Shown in pieces: positions 10,420 through 23,334 of a stretch of DNA of 64,000 nt. A model generated the notes under the pieces. The model saw only the letters and a list, made by a program, of their open reading frames with translations, did no database searches and was not told the DNA's origin. Position 1 is the first letter of the stretch; each line of letters starts with the position of its first letter. The position numbers were made by a program, and so were the translations under genes. The stretch lies in contig NC_087167.1 in the NCBI RefSeq assembly GCF_035594125.1, forward strand, positions 946,001 through 1,010,000, written 5' to 3'. This DNA comes from Scylla paramamosain (taxonomy: Eukaryota > Arthropoda > Malacostraca > Decapoda > Portunidae).

Positions 10420-11416
10420 AATACAACTGTATACACAATTTTAAAGGACATTTTTTTTAGCTATGTCATGGGGAAAGAAAATGTTACCAGGAATGTTAAT
10501 GTTTGACAATTTTAATTATAGTAAAGTGGAACATTTTTTGCATATTGGCTATTCTTCTCGCATTATCATTTTGTTGATTTTTCTTTTTTGGCTATGCTAT
10601 GGTACAGTTCATACAATTACAAAGCTTCAAGATGAAAATTAACTGAGATCTATTAATAGGCATTTTGCTATGAGCATTGTAAATAAAACATCAACACAAC
10701 TGTTCAAGATGCCCTCTGTATAGGTTGTATGAAAAGAGCAGATTTTGACTAATACTCAGAATGGGAAAGGGTTAAGCTGTATTTTAATTTCAGTGGGAGA
10801 AAACATGAGGAATTCCAAACTCTTACATGAAAGCAAAATTCATGTAATGATTTGTCTAAATGTTAATTTCTTAAATAGTTATTTCACAAGCATTGACTAC
10901 ACACAACACACACACACACACACACACACACAACCAGTACAGACCAGAAAAAAATATTTAACACATAGACCAGAAAACCCTGCTGTCTTACAGCATAGCA
11001 AATTGTTATAGTAACATTTTGTAAATAAAACCTGTAAATGCATTTTCTTATGTATGGAGTTTATATAATATGTACAAAAATTATTTAGTTTCATGTCCCC
11101 AAATGTCTCAGCTAGTCCTTGGGTCTGTTGCATCATGGGGAAGTGTATCATATTCACTGGTCAGAAGAGAAGTTTTTATTTAGCAAAGAAAAAAAAAATC
11201 AGTTGGCAAATTTATTAAGGTATCAATAAATATAGTTTTCATCTTCCCTTGGTTTCTTTTATGAATCCATCCCTAACAAATTCTAGGCTCAAAAATTCCA
11301 TTACACTGTTACACTGCCATCATTAGGTGATTTTAATGTCACCTGTGTTGCAAAGCAAAAGCTTTTCTATTCTTGTAAGAACTCAACAGTGAATTTGGAA
11401 AGCTTTCTTCATGGGG

Positions 11417-11420
<4 letters not shown>
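9524..11420. other. AT-rich non-genic stretch with TTA, A, and CA repeats
   Basis: Contains TTA tracts at 9524-9558 and 10363-10418, an A run near 9803-9821 and a CA tract at 10907-10932. Apart from the weak - strand exon candidate at 9872-9964 I see no coding structure. Confidence 0.6.
9872..9964 (-). CDS. Second candidate - strand terminal exon
   Basis: Thirty codons plus TAA on the - strand with coding-like composition, including S-D-Q-Y-E-D-L-R-A-Q-L. The acceptor context is poor (few pyrimidines). Its D-Q-Y-E core resembles the D-Q-D-E-Y-E of the candidate at 8415-8462, which suggests alternative last exons or a duplicated exon. Weak on its own. Confidence 0.15.
   Translation of the reverse strand, partial: RYQETHSDQYEDLRAQLNCNVSRCIKGEIC

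Positions 11421-11502
<82 letters not shown>
11421..11502. repeat. AT microsatellite abutting a palindrome
   Basis: An 82-bp pure AT tract that ends two bases before the left arm of the palindrome at 11504. The contact suggests insertion into, or expansion next to, an AT target. Confidence 0.97.
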
Positions 11503-11503
<1 letters not shown>

Positions 11504-11505
<2 letters not shown>

Positions 11506-11700
11506 GTGAACAGGGACAAACCAGCAATTCTTCATTTATTGAGGTTGCAATGTTTCACCTTATGCAGAAGGCATCATCAGGCAAAAAAAAAAAAAAAAAA
11601 AAAAATTAAAACATCATTTTAGCCTGATGATGCCTTCTGCATAAGGTGAAACATTGCAACTCCAATAAATGAAGAATTCCTGGTTTGTCCCTGTTCACCT
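11504..11700. mobile_element. 79-bp-arm palindrome with Penelope/hammerhead-like sequence
   Basis: The arms 11504-11582 and 11622-11700 are reverse complements with three mismatches in 79 positions. A 39-bp A-rich spacer separates them. Read outward from the centre, each arm contains CTGATGA, a short stem (GCCTT/AAGGT) with a six-base loop, then GAAAC. This is the order of a hammerhead ribozyme core, and similar sequences occur in the terminal repeats of Penelope-like retroelements. I cannot find a convincing cleavage triplet, so activity is not claimed. It may be two terminal repeats in inverted orientation or a foldback element. Confidence 0.6.
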
Positions 11701-11720
11701 AACCTCTATATCTTGGAACT

Positions 11721-11728
<8 letters not shown>

Positions 11729-11759
<31 letters not shown>
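11729..11759. repeat. CT microsatellite
   Basis: Short CT tract just after the palindrome. Confidence 0.95.
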
Positions 11760-11761
<2 letters not shown>

Positions 11762-12250
11762 GATCCTTGACTTCCTTAGTGCCAAAATGGCTAGTCTGCC
11801 CCTAGGTGATTCTTGGGCTTGTAGTCAGAAACACTTCATTCTCTCATCACAACTATAATCAAAGGCTACAGAGATGACTAGCCTTTCTTACTGGTATTTT
11901 CCCCATTGATAAACAATTCCTGTTAACATGCCACTAGAATAAAGAAAACACCTTTGAAAATCCTAATGGTGCCATATATGGCATGTCATCAATTTCAGTT
12001 TCTTCTTAGTGAAGACAAGGTATACTCCTGAAGGACTGTCTGATAAAGTATGACCTCCACACAGCACGCACTCCAACCTCTTGATCGGGGACAACAGCTG
12101 ACTACTCACTGAAAACTTTTAGCAACCTAAGCAAGGCGGAACCTACCAGCTTATTTGCTAGTGACATGCAGATACGCTATCCTACAGCAAGAACACGAAA
12201 TTCTCATAATCCCCCCCACACACACACATACGTACGCACACACGCACTTG

Positions 12251-12300
<50 letters not shown>

Positions 12301-12435
12301 AAAAAAAAAAAGCAAGTTTAAGTAAGCTACCCTTATTTCGGTACTTTGCCATATTCTACAAAGCATCACAGCTAAAGAAAATGTAGTTGTTGGGGTAACA
12401 ATGACGTTCGAGCTTTCTTTAAAATCTAATGTATA

Positions 12436-12510
12436 ATAATAATAATAATAGTAAATACTACTACTACTACTACTAGTAGTAGTAGTAATAGTAGTAGTAG
12501 TAGTAGTACA
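12436..12510. repeat. Self-complementary trinucleotide block
   Basis: TAA repeats lead into seven ACT units that turn into AGT units, so ACT and AGT halves can pair as a hairpin. Confidence 0.85.
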
Positions 12511-13541
12511 GCGTAAAAATTATAACAAGCAACATACTGTTGGATATATTCATAAAGCTTAACATACCATGATAACGGAAACATTCACATAACACAGACT
12601 AATAGTAACCCAATGACGGAACTATTAGTTTACAGTAGTCTGGCAGCACAGCATGACATAACCTAACATAATGAAGGTATTTATATACCCTAAGAAACAG
12701 GGACAACATACCTAAGATAGTTACCATTCAATACTTGTCACACAAAAACAATGCTAAACTACTACTACGGTTCATGACATGCATGCAGATATACCTTTTG
12801 ATTAGAGACACAAAGACTGCCATTTACTCTATCAGTGAAGAACACTCCATTGTTATTACCAATGAGGTCAAGCAGGAAGCAGGAAGCTGATTAACTGCAG
12901 CTTGTGGCTAACTTAGATGTATGTTGGTCTGTATGTTGGCTTTGAACCATTTTCAAGGGCCAGATAATTGAGGAGTTGGATTCTTATGGAAGCATTTCTC
13001 TTTCATTCTCCTTGTTAATGTATCACTGGAATGAAGCAGATATTCATGGAAACCTTGACTTTTACGTCGTTTATCTGCTTGTTTATTTATTGATTTATTT
13101 AATGTGGTTTCAGTTTACTAATAAATCACTGAAACTGTTTCGCTAATTTCTTTCTTATTATTCAATTATGTACGGCTGCTGTGTAATTAAGTTTACCAAG
13201 TCCACATGATTTTTGTAATTAATTAATTAATTAATCTTGTTTATTTATTTATTTATTTTGGAACTAATGTAACTTTGACAGTAAGAGGTTAAGAGCAGCT
13301 TCCACTTAATTCAAGTCTGGTCTGCTTAACGAATGATGATATTCACCAATTTGCCTTTTCACTGTCCGTCCTTCCCGCGGCCCTCGAGTATGTGTGGGTT
13401 CGTTCGTGTGTCCTGTTGACCTTGCCAGCGGTGTCTGTCTGTAGCTGCTCTGTACTCTAAGCAATACATGTTTCTACAGTACGCTTGACTGCCTTCAAAA
13501 TATAAACAAACAACGTCTTTATGCTCTACATTGCTTTATTA

Positions 13542-13544
<3 letters not shown>

Positions 13545-13611
<67 letters not shown>
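13545..13611. repeat. TTA microsatellite
   Basis: Pure TTA trinucleotide of about 67 bp. Confidence 0.95.
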
Positions 13612-14057
13612 TATATATTTACTTATTTTTTTGTTTTGTTTAATGCAATTTTTTTTTAAGGGATTATACTGTTTCGAAATTTTGCGTGCTTTCATGCCAG
13701 TCTCATCCTAGAAATGTGCTAGTTTGCTCCAAGTAAATATTGACAAGATGAGAGAAATAGGAAGGTGGCGATAAAGATATCATTGTAATAAGCTCTTGTG
13801 TTATTTCGATATTTTTGTTCTATATTAAAGCTCCTATGAAAATTACAGCGTGCATATTAAAACAGCTACATATAGATCACATCGTGGGTCAGGAATTGAA
13901 CCTGTGACTGATGTTACAAACGTAAAACAAAGAGTACTTTACTCCATATAATGCTGTGTGTGTGTGTGTGTGTGTGTGTGTCCAAGGATTCCGATAGAAA
14001 TAACCATGACAAAACAACAATAAGAACGAAGATAAGTATTTTTTTTATATCAGCGTG

Positions 14058-14088
<31 letters not shown>

Positions 14089-14698
14089 TTAATCAGAACG
14101 GAACCCTTGTTTGGTGTGGTTACAAGACTCGTACATTATTTTCGTCATCCATTCATTGCTACTATCCGTAACACACACAAAAATAGCACACAACATTCCC
14201 AGGCAACTAGTTTCTAACCTCAGGGGCATCTATTCAGCGTGCGCAAACAGTCATCATAATTTTAGACACGACATATGAAATTCTTAGCAGTCTAACCTCC
14301 CATTCTCCTTTCGTTTCACTAGAGTGGAGTAGTAATTCCACCTCAAACGACATTTGCAGCAAGCGATGGAACTCATCTGCCCTACTGCGCTCATTGAATA
14401 CACCATGCAACAAGCGCCCGCCCCTTGTTACCTGGGAAAACATGGCACTGACGTCAGCGGCTACATGCGGCCAGGTATTGTAAAGCGGGCAGGTACAAGC
14501 GACTTCCATTTACCGAGGCACTGGAGGCTGCGCCCAACAATAATTCTTTTTTCTAAATTTGTTTCTTCTCCCCACCAGAATTTTTCATGTTATTTCTGTC
14601 CGGCAGGATACGTTGGGGTGAAAAAAATTCATTAATCCCGTTGACCTGTCAGGGGGTGCAGGCGAGGCCGTCCCTACCGTTTGCTAGGGGTCTCTCTC

Positions 14699-14761
14699 TC
14701 ACACGTACACGCGCGCGCGCGCACACGCACGCACACACGCACGCACGGGCGTGCACACGCA

Positions 14762-14808
<47 letters not shown>
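14699..14808. repeat. CA/CG compound microsatellite
   Basis: Mixed ACAC, ACGC and GCGC dinucleotides ending in pure CA. Alternating purine-pyrimidine throughout, so Z-DNA-prone. Confidence 0.92.
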
Positions 14809-14810
<2 letters not shown>

Positions 14811-15324
14811 AAATGCGTTGTTCTCAATCGAAAAATTTATGAAAATAATTTTGTTCAGGCAGTGTACCGACATAAATAAATCCTTTGTCTTTTCTTGAGG
14901 CATCTGTTCTTCCATAATAACGTACTGTCCTGCCTGCCTTTTACGTGCGTCATTAGTGAATCGGTGGTGAACACTAGAAAATTAACCTACAAAATGAGCC
15001 TGCCATGGCAAGCAAGACCCATTTCTCGTCCAGTGGTAAGTGTTACCTGAAGCAGAGTTTAGCTAGCAGGCGCCGCTCTGACTCTGCTGTGTAGTGCACG
15101 ACCGTTCAGGGAACTAGAGTTGTAGGGGACGACGACTCTTATTTCTGATAAATTTAGAATAACTAGTTGTATTATTCGAAGAGTTCAAATATTTTTCCCA
15201 TGCATTTGAGTAGGAATGAGAATACTTTGATTTATGAATATGAATACATCCAAAAACGGTATTTGAATGTATTCTAATACGAATTACAAATACAAATATT
15301 CCATTCCAGATAAAAGGAAAAAAA

Positions 15325-15418
15325 AACATTAAAAACCCTCCTATAATGATAATAATTTGTGTGGCCGTTGAGAATGATACTAATGAGAGCCCAAAGCGTT
15401 TCATAATACGGGCCATAG
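15325..15418 (+). mobile_element. MITE family, truncated right end
   Basis: Shares GTGGCC..TTGA, GAGAGCCCAAAGCGTTTC and a terminal ATAATACGG with the fuller copies at 15940 and 20567. The complement of the end reads CCGTATTATGAAACGCTT, the terminal inverted repeat of the family. The left half is missing or unrecognisable. Confidence 0.5.
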
Positions 15419-15939
15419 TGCTGCAGGGAAGATGACGGGGGAGGCAAGGTTGCGGATGGCTGACACGGGCAGTGGCGACGGGCAGTGTCGAGGGTCTGGT
15501 TTGAGAGCTGGCCGTGTTTACTCTCCGTGATCTCAGTCAGTGTTGCCGCCACCATCCAGCTCTGGTTCGCTTCACGGCCAGAAGATGCCACCACCACCTC
15601 AGATAATTCACTTGTCCTGTAGTTCTGTTACATCGTTAATTATCGAGTCCAGCAGATAACTCCTTAATCTAACATTGTTGTGGATGAAGCTTTCCCGCTT
15701 TCCCTCGACATTTGCAAGGATTCTACATTCATACTAAATAACGATGCGAACTGACCAACTGCATTACGTAAGCTGCAAATAGTGCTGGAATGGGGACGAC
15801 GAACCGCATAGAAAATGTGCTGATGTTTTCGGAAACGAGTCACGTTGTTGTTAACCGCTTTCCCTATCACTGGCTACTTATTTCACTCCCTCCCTCCCTC
15901 ACACACACACACACACACACACTATCAAACAACTTAGGC

Positions 15940-16155
15940 TCGTATTCTCAAACACTTCAGCGCGTTATCACGACTTTTATACGTGCCCCTGGAGAGGTTA
16001 TTGGGGTTCTCAAGAGTGCTTTCATGATTCTACTAATAGTATAACAATTATTCAGCATCATCAATAGCAAAACATACCCTTGAAAACCTATCCAGTTGTT
16101 TTTGTGGCCTTTGAAAACAGCCATGGCGAAAGAACAAAACGTTTCTGAACACGGA
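15940..16155 (+). mobile_element. MITE family, near-complete copy
   Basis: About 216 bp. Left end CGTATTCTCAAACACTT and complement of the right end CCGTGTTCAGAAACGTT match as imperfect terminal inverted repeats. The interior holds a segment with GTGCTTTCATGATTCT that recurs, tandemly amplified and reversed, at 39637-39960. No open frame is shared between copies, so it is non-autonomous; the transposase family is unknown to me. Confidence 0.6.
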
Positions 16156-16159
16156 TATT

Positions 16160-16927
16160 AATGAGCATAACCAATTGGGATTCCGACGAGCATATTCATA
16201 AAGTTTAATATAAAACACACTAATCTGAGGTAGGACTTAGGGAAGCGGAAGGGAAATGAACAAGAAAGGAAGAATGATAGACAAACTGGGAAGAGGGGAT
16301 GATGAGGATGATGATGAAGGCTGGAAAGACCATACAGTATTTGGAGAAGATGAAATAGAACGGAAGTGAAAGACGTATAGGGTAAGTTAGAGATGGCATG
16401 AGGCTATAGAATGAAGACAGGACGAAAAAATCAAGTAGTCAAGATGGTGAATTAATGGAAAGGAGATGGAAAAAGAAAAGAAAGGTTGGAGCACGTATAA
16501 GCTAGATTAGAAAGGGAATGATGGTATAGAATGAAGATGGATGCTGGGAAGACCATGAAGTAGTTTGAAATGCGAGAAAAAAAAAAAAAAGCTAAGAGAC
16601 GAGGTTGGTTTTAGCAGGAGAAAGAATGGATGGGTCATGTTTTAGATAAGTTAGAAAAGGAATGAAAGGCCAAGGAAAGGATGAGATAGGCAAGTGTGAG
16701 GCAAACTGAAGTGGGAATAAGTCAGGCTAGAGCGGGGCGGGACAGACTGGGGCTGGAGTGAGGCAGGCGAGCTCGCAGGACGTTCCCAAGCGGCTGCCGG
16801 TCCGGGTTGGTTGGATTCTGTGTTTTATCAGAGTCAACAATAAAACTGCTGGTCACTCCGTCCCGCCGACTGGCCGACCGTGGACCCTCCGCTTCCCCCC
16901 TTTTTCCATCCGCCTCCCTTCTATATC

Positions 16928-16975
<48 letters not shown>

Positions 16976-17350
16976 AAAGCGCTGTTTTTTTTTATTTTTT
17001 ATTGGAGAGAGCTCATTTTATGCATGGTAATCATTGTAAGTTATTGCATGAGAAGAAATAAATATGGTTTCAGGACTTAAGCATTTAATGTATCAAAAGA
17101 ACCAACTCTTCCCTCCATCAATGTCCCCGCTCTTACAATGCATGCACCATATTTTGAGGCAGAAGCAACACACGAACACATGGAGTGCATCTCGGGGTTT
17201 TCGAACATAAATAGGAAAATACAACTCACACCGGACGCCAGAGATGCGCACAACACAACTGAAAACGTAGGAGCTCGCGCAGCTTGATTTCTGATCGCAG
17301 CCTGACTAACTTTCATAACATACATCGCTTTTAATTATTCTTAAGTGTGA
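16160..17350. other. Purine-rich degenerate tandem sequence, then CT tract
   Basis: From about 16240 to 16730 a GA-rich sequence shows loosely repeated modules (GGAAAGACCAT..AGTA and TATAGAATGAAGA each recur), an old tandem array. A CT microsatellite sits at 16932-16972. No gene is recognised. Confidence 0.5.
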
Positions 17351-17354
17351 CCGA

Positions 17355-17550
17355 TGATGAATACAGCATAAGCGAAACGGCAAGAAGCCAGTAGGCCTAC
17401 ACGTGGCAGTCCTAAAACTTTTATGCCTATGTCCATCTACATTATCATCCAAAACCATAAGTCGGTATAATATTTCAAAGCTCCCCAATGACAATGCACT
17501 AACAACCTGATTACGGAAAGATATAGAAATCGGAACTAGAATAATAAACA
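17355..17550 (-). mobile_element. CR1-like LINE 3' fragment
   Basis: On the - strand it reads the same 3' coding end and tail as the copy at 33120. Shared words are CACTAACAACCTGATTAC (complement of the V-V-S coding segment) and AAGCCAGTAGGCCTACACGT (complement of the tail). 5'-truncated and decayed. Confidence 0.65.
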
Positions 17551-17693
17551 CTAGCATTTCGAAGCATTTGAGTGAACCAGTGAAGTAAGGAACAGTTTTT
17601 CAAGGGTTTGTGGTTCAATTTATGGCTTTGGTACCGTCCTGGAAATCCCAAACTACCACCTTCATCTACCTGTACTTCAATCTATCCATCTGC

Positions 17694-17726
<33 letters not shown>
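17694..17726. repeat. GA microsatellite
   Basis: Short GA tract with one interruption. Confidence 0.93.
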
Positions 17727-17728
<2 letters not shown>

Positions 17729-17960
17729 ATTTCGATACCTCCCCATCACAGCAGTTTTACCCATAATTGTATTTTTAAGCATAAAACAAAACATAATTCT
17801 GAATGCAGTTATACTTATTGAACAGAGGAATGAGGTGCATTACAATCAATAAAGTAAAATCAACAGCATGTACAAAAGACGCTTCAGATCTGAGGAGGGT
17901 TTAACTCAGTCCCCAATTAACTGAGATTCCGATATATGCATACATAAATATGTCTGATAT

Positions 17961-18018
17961 GCTCTCTGAACCTAACTAAACCTAACTAAGCCTAACTAAA
18001 CCTAACCTACCTAAATCT
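17961..18018. repeat. CCTAA-rich telomere-like patch
   Basis: CCTAACTAAA-type units repeat with small changes. CCTAA is the complement of the arthropod telomere unit TTAGG, but the period here is about ten, not five. It could be a degenerate interstitial telomere tract or a simple repeat. Confidence 0.4.
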
Positions 18019-18384
18019 ATCTAAACCGGTACGTATTAAATAGAGCCGCAACAGTAGTAGTGCAGCTCCCTGTTTATTTTTGGTGGTAAGACGCAGTACT
18101 TGGCTCGGTTTTAGCTTTCTCCACCCGAAAATCCCGCTTTCCCACCAGGTCCTCAACATCGCAGGGGGTAGGAGCTGAAAGAAATAGGAAATAGGGGCTC
18201 CAGAAATAATGTGAGAAGGTCGGTAATAAATTAAGGTCACAGATAAACTTCTTGAATGAGATGAAGCACCCAAACTAAGATTTTTTCCTGTCACACCGAG
18301 AAGAGGACAAGGTGAAGGCGCGTCGGTTGAGACGTTCATGTCGTCAGATGGACCGCGACAATACAGGAATGTTTTAACACTCAC

Positions 18385-18537
18385 CCTTATCCAGCCAGCC
18401 AGGCAATGTACTCCGGTATCCTTCATGATGTAGCTTCACACTTCCACAGGTTACGTGGACAATCAAGGTTCACTTGCCGGAGTCTTGAGATGCCTCCATG
18501 AAGTTTCACAGCCACAGTCAGTCCACCGTCACTTCAC
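18385..18537 (-). CDS. Candidate first coding exon on the - strand
   Basis: On the - strand an acceptor (CTTTTATACAG) is followed by about 110 bases without a long frame. Then comes an ATG at 18426 with fourteen codons, ending at a strong GTGAGTG donor. The shape is that of an untranslated-plus-start exon. The peptide is too short to identify and no partner exon was found. Confidence 0.2.
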
Positions 18538-18539
18538 CT

Positions 18540-20560
18540 GTATAAAAGATTCATAACATGATGCTTATCGCTGCCCCAAACCACCACCACACCACCAGCA
18601 AGGTCCCTGCGCCGGAAAACACTGATGAGAAAATCAAACATGGAGATCCTAACCCCCGAGGGCAAAGGTGGTGAGGATGATTCGTTCCGTTATAGTGAAT
18701 GAACAACACTTGCTTCACCAGTAAATGGATTCGTGTCGTTCAGTGCCTTGAAAATAAATCATAAGAAATAAAGTAAATAAATAAGCTCACCTTGATTTTA
18801 AGGGATGTAAATCACCCATGCCCTCCGTACATCATGCAGGATACAAGCACCAACAAAGCATAACATCAACAAGTTTGAAAACTGTCATTTAATTCTACAA
18901 TGATTTAAAAACGCAATAACCTAATGAGTTGGTGAAGCACATAGAGATAGAAAGCCGGGATTTTGTGTTTGTGATTTTCTTTTTCCTTTAGTACACAATT
19001 AATAGTTTATAGTATGGACAAAATAAATTTGATGTTGCATGTATACAATGTGACAATAAACTTATCTTAATAGTCTTGACTCTTGAGGCTGCTAAAAAGA
19101 TGGTCGCTGATAAATTTACGTCACCTTATATGTGAATAAACTAAGTAAGTCATCCCTTTTACCTTTGATCCCTTACACTCATGAATTATGGAGCTCTCCG
19201 CCTGCTTTTTTTTTTTTTTTTTTTTTCTCTCACCTTGCTACGACAAACTACGACTAGAGTTTCATAACTTTTTAGTGCACTCATTTGGCGATTTTTGTAT
19301 TGTAAAAATCTGGGGAACAAGGATGAAGTATTTTTTTTTATCCTTTATCTTCACTTGAAAAAAAAGAAAGATTACAAAATCACTCTTACAAGCCCTTCTC
19401 TCTACACCAGTACACCAGGGCCGGACTGGATGCGGATGATAATGGAAACGGAAAAAAACAAACAAACAAACAAACAATTTCGTTAATCGAGTAAATATCA
19501 TAAAAATCTCTAAACATTAACTGACCATACTACATGTCGACAGATAATGATAGAAAGAGTAAAACATTTCGCAGTGAACTTCCGTACCAACTGACAAACA
19601 TTCCAAGGCTGTGCAACATAGACAAGTCCTTCGTTTTGTGAGAGGAGGCTTCAGCACAGGCTCCAGCATCTTCATTCTGTGGGAAAAAAAATTACATTGC
19701 TGTTTTCGTTGATGTGCGTGCGGCGTGCGGAACAATCGACACCCGAGTTTCACAAGCAGTAAAGATCTCCGTGCATTCACCAACCCTTTTACAGCTTTAA
19801 TCGTCTTTTGTTAGCATTCAGATCACTGTGAAGAAAGGTTTCAATAAACACATATAAGGAGAGAGAACAGGGGGTTATTTTTTGTTGTCTGTTCAAAAGA
19901 CTGCCGGGCAAAAATGTCTAAGAAGCTGTAGGGGATTATGGGAACGAGTGCCTAATAGTGAAGTAGATAAGTGACCGAATGTGGGGAAAAAGCAACATTG
20001 AACGCCTTACGAAAAGTGAGCAAAATAGCACAGATGGCAACTCAGCAAACTATAAACTCCAAGAGCGAAAAAGGAAACGATAACACACACACACACACAC
20101 ACACGTCAAAGACCGTCACGTCACGTCATGCTCGTGACTCCACCCAACGGACGACACTACAATAGCATCACAAAAGTTACCAGCGTTAATGGAGCACACT
20201 GCAGCGTCAAAACACCATCAAATTTATCTTCTTTCTCCCACGTCTGTATGAGGCCGATGTTTCTGACAGTTCTCCTCCACTAGACTACCCGGTCTTATTA
20301 CATGTTCCTCCAACAGTTATTTTTCTCTTAAGTCCTCCCTTACCCATTGAATCTACCTCTCCCTTGATCTTTCTCTTCGTCTCCTGCCCTGCACCTCTAT
20401 CTCCATCACTCCTCTCGCCACACAAGCCTTTGCGCTGCTCTTCATATGGTCACAGAACTGCAGTTTTCCTTCCAGTCTTTCCAGATGTCTCCACAAAACC
20501 AAAATTATAATTCTCCAAAAAGTTGCGAGGAAAGACTGAATTTTCTGCAAAGAAGTGTCA
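18540..20560. other. Unassigned AT-rich stretch
   Basis: Unique sequence with a T run (19208-19227) and a CA tract (20092-20114). Open frames on both strands are short and not recognised. Confidence 0.5.
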
Positions 20561-20566
20561 TGGTAC

Positions 20567-20780
20567 TCATACTCAAAAGTTTATGCGTCTTATCACGGAT
20601 ACTTCGACTTGGCTTTTATTGAAATTATTAGGTTTCCAAGGGCGTTTTCATGATTCTGGTGATGGTGTAACAAGTCAATGAAAGATAAAAAAAAAAACCT
20701 ATGAGGACCCGACTAATAATTTCTGTGGTCTTTGTAAATAATGCTGATGAGAGAGCAAAACTTTTATGAATAAGAATCTT
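20567..20780 (+). mobile_element. MITE family, second copy
   Basis: Same order of modules as 15940-16155: an end with ATACTCAAAAGT, GCGTTTTCATGATTCTGGTG in the middle, then TGTGGTCTTTG, and a closing CTTTTATGAATAAG. The two ends pair imperfectly. Length about 214 bp, matching the first copy. Confidence 0.55.
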
Positions 20781-21077
20781 AAAACACTTGCAGGTAAACT
20801 CAATAAGAGATACAATTTGAAACCCAATCATAAACACCTCCAATAGACAGACAGGTTTAACAAGGAGCCCGTGATATGAGAAGATAATATATGGAAAGAC
20901 TAAGGAGCAAACAACAGCAATCCCAAATCGGACAGGGTAAACCACATTGAAAGTCCCTCTTGCTTCACGCAGTCTGCTCCTCTCCACCACAACAAACACT
21001 CCGGGAAGCGCAGCGCAAACCCTCACACATATTGCTTCTTCCCTCTCTGGAAAATTACAACTTCCTGGGATGATCGT

Positions 21078-21216
<139 letters not shown>

Positions 21217-21271
21217 TATTACATAAACATTTTCTTATGCTCATATTCATATAATTTGCCACATTTTTTTG

Positions 21272-21276
<5 letters not shown>

Positions 21277-21356
<80 letters not shown>
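21277..21356. repeat. GA microsatellite
   Basis: Second GA tract, 62 bp after the previous one, ending in a G run. Confidence 0.97.
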
Positions 21357-21363
<7 letters not shown>

Positions 21364-21473
21364 GGGTAGGAGATGTGGGTCACTACCTGTGTTACGTTCA
21401 ACTCTCTCGGTCACCTTCGCCCTTTTGTTGATGTCTTTTATGTGACGCATTTTTGTTTCAGTAACTTTTTTTT

Positions 21474-21610
21474 CTCCTCCTCCCCCTCCTCCTCCTCCTC
21501 CTCCACTCCCCTAACACCCCCAGCACCCGCCTCATCCACGGCCTCCCTTCGTGCTGCGGTGGAGGGGGTATCAGGAGGAGGAGGAGGAGAAGGAGGAGGA
21601 GGAGGAGGAG
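21474..21610. repeat. Facing TCC and GGA trinucleotide tracts
   Basis: A TCC-rich tract (21474-21505) and a GGA-rich tract (21570-21610) face each other across about 65 bp and can pair. Confidence 0.85.
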
Positions 21611-21695
21611 TGATTTTGTGTCTATTTTATACTTTAACAGCGAATCAGTGTGTTTTTCGCTCCTAGTCTGACAGGGACAAGACAATCTGTAACAA

Positions 21696-22358
<663 letters not shown>

Positions 22359-22472
22359 TAGAAAAAAAAAATCAGAGGGAGAAAGGTATAGAAAGACGAT
22401 GGGTTTGGAAATAGAAAGGAAAGAGGTGCAGCGAAAAGAAATTTCTTTACCTGTAAAAAGAAAAAAAAAGTG

Positions 22473-22648
<176 letters not shown>

Positions 22649-22816
22649 ACCATGGTTAAGTTATGCTCGTGTTGTCTTTTTTTTCTTTATGAAACTGACA
22701 CATTCCTTTCTTTAATTTTATGTATGTTCTTTTACAAACATCACTTTCTCTGTTCATGCATTCCACTAGCCTATTGTTCTATTCGGAAAACTATTTCTGC
22801 ATATCATCATCTCGTC

Positions 22817-22849
<33 letters not shown>

Positions 22850-22852
<3 letters not shown>

Positions 22853-23330
22853 GTGGAGGTAAAGGCATTTCATAGAACAAAACCAGGGGACAATTTCTGA
22901 GCGGAGTTCGGGTCGAGGCGCGGCGGCGGGAATATTCCAGAGGCCTCTTGAGAATTCCCAGGCAGCAAAAGCCAGCGAGGAACGAGCCAGTGAACATTTC
23001 TGGCCTGGGAGAAATGTGATGCCAGCCGCGATGTTCCTTGATTTCCAGAATACCACTGACAGAAGTTTGCCGTTTAGTAGACGATTTTCAAAGGTACAGC
23101 GACCGTCTGTCGTGGTTAAGGTCGGAAATAATGGCGAGATGAGAACTATTGTACACCTGTGATGGCCTCTTTAGTACCTCGTCCTTTCCGTACCTTGTTT
23201 TAATTACCTTACATCGCCTGGTTCGTGTCCTATGAGTCTTTCAGCGACTTACCGACTTCAAACCATTTCTCACCTACGTACACACCCGCTATGGGTTTTG
23301 CATTCGTTGGCTCTTTGGTGCTATGGTCGT
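22850..23330. other. Unique GC-richer stretch with kappaB-like sites
   Basis: No coding exon recognised. GGGAATATTCC at 22928-22938 is a perfect palindromic kappaB-type site that also fits a heat-shock unit (GAA..TTC). GAGAATTCCC follows at 22950. These are motif matches only. Confidence 0.3.
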
Positions 23331-23334
23331 CTGT

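Larger units (their letters stand above)
11761..15320. other. Non-genic stretch with mixed microsatellites
   Basis: Holds CA/CG tracts (12213-12296, 14699-14808), a palindromic ACT/AGT block (12436-12510), TTA repeats (13545-13611) and facing GT and CA tracts (13957-13980, 14061-14088). Sequence between them is AT-rich and unique. No coding exons are recognised. Confidence 0.6.

Noticed and set aside
11504..11700. Calling the palindrome arms active hammerhead ribozymes
   Set aside because: The core motifs are present, but no clear cleavage triplet and stem III could be identified, and stem II closes imperfectly next to the core.
17961..18018. A true telomere end
   Set aside because: Short, degenerate, internal to the window and with a ten-base period.
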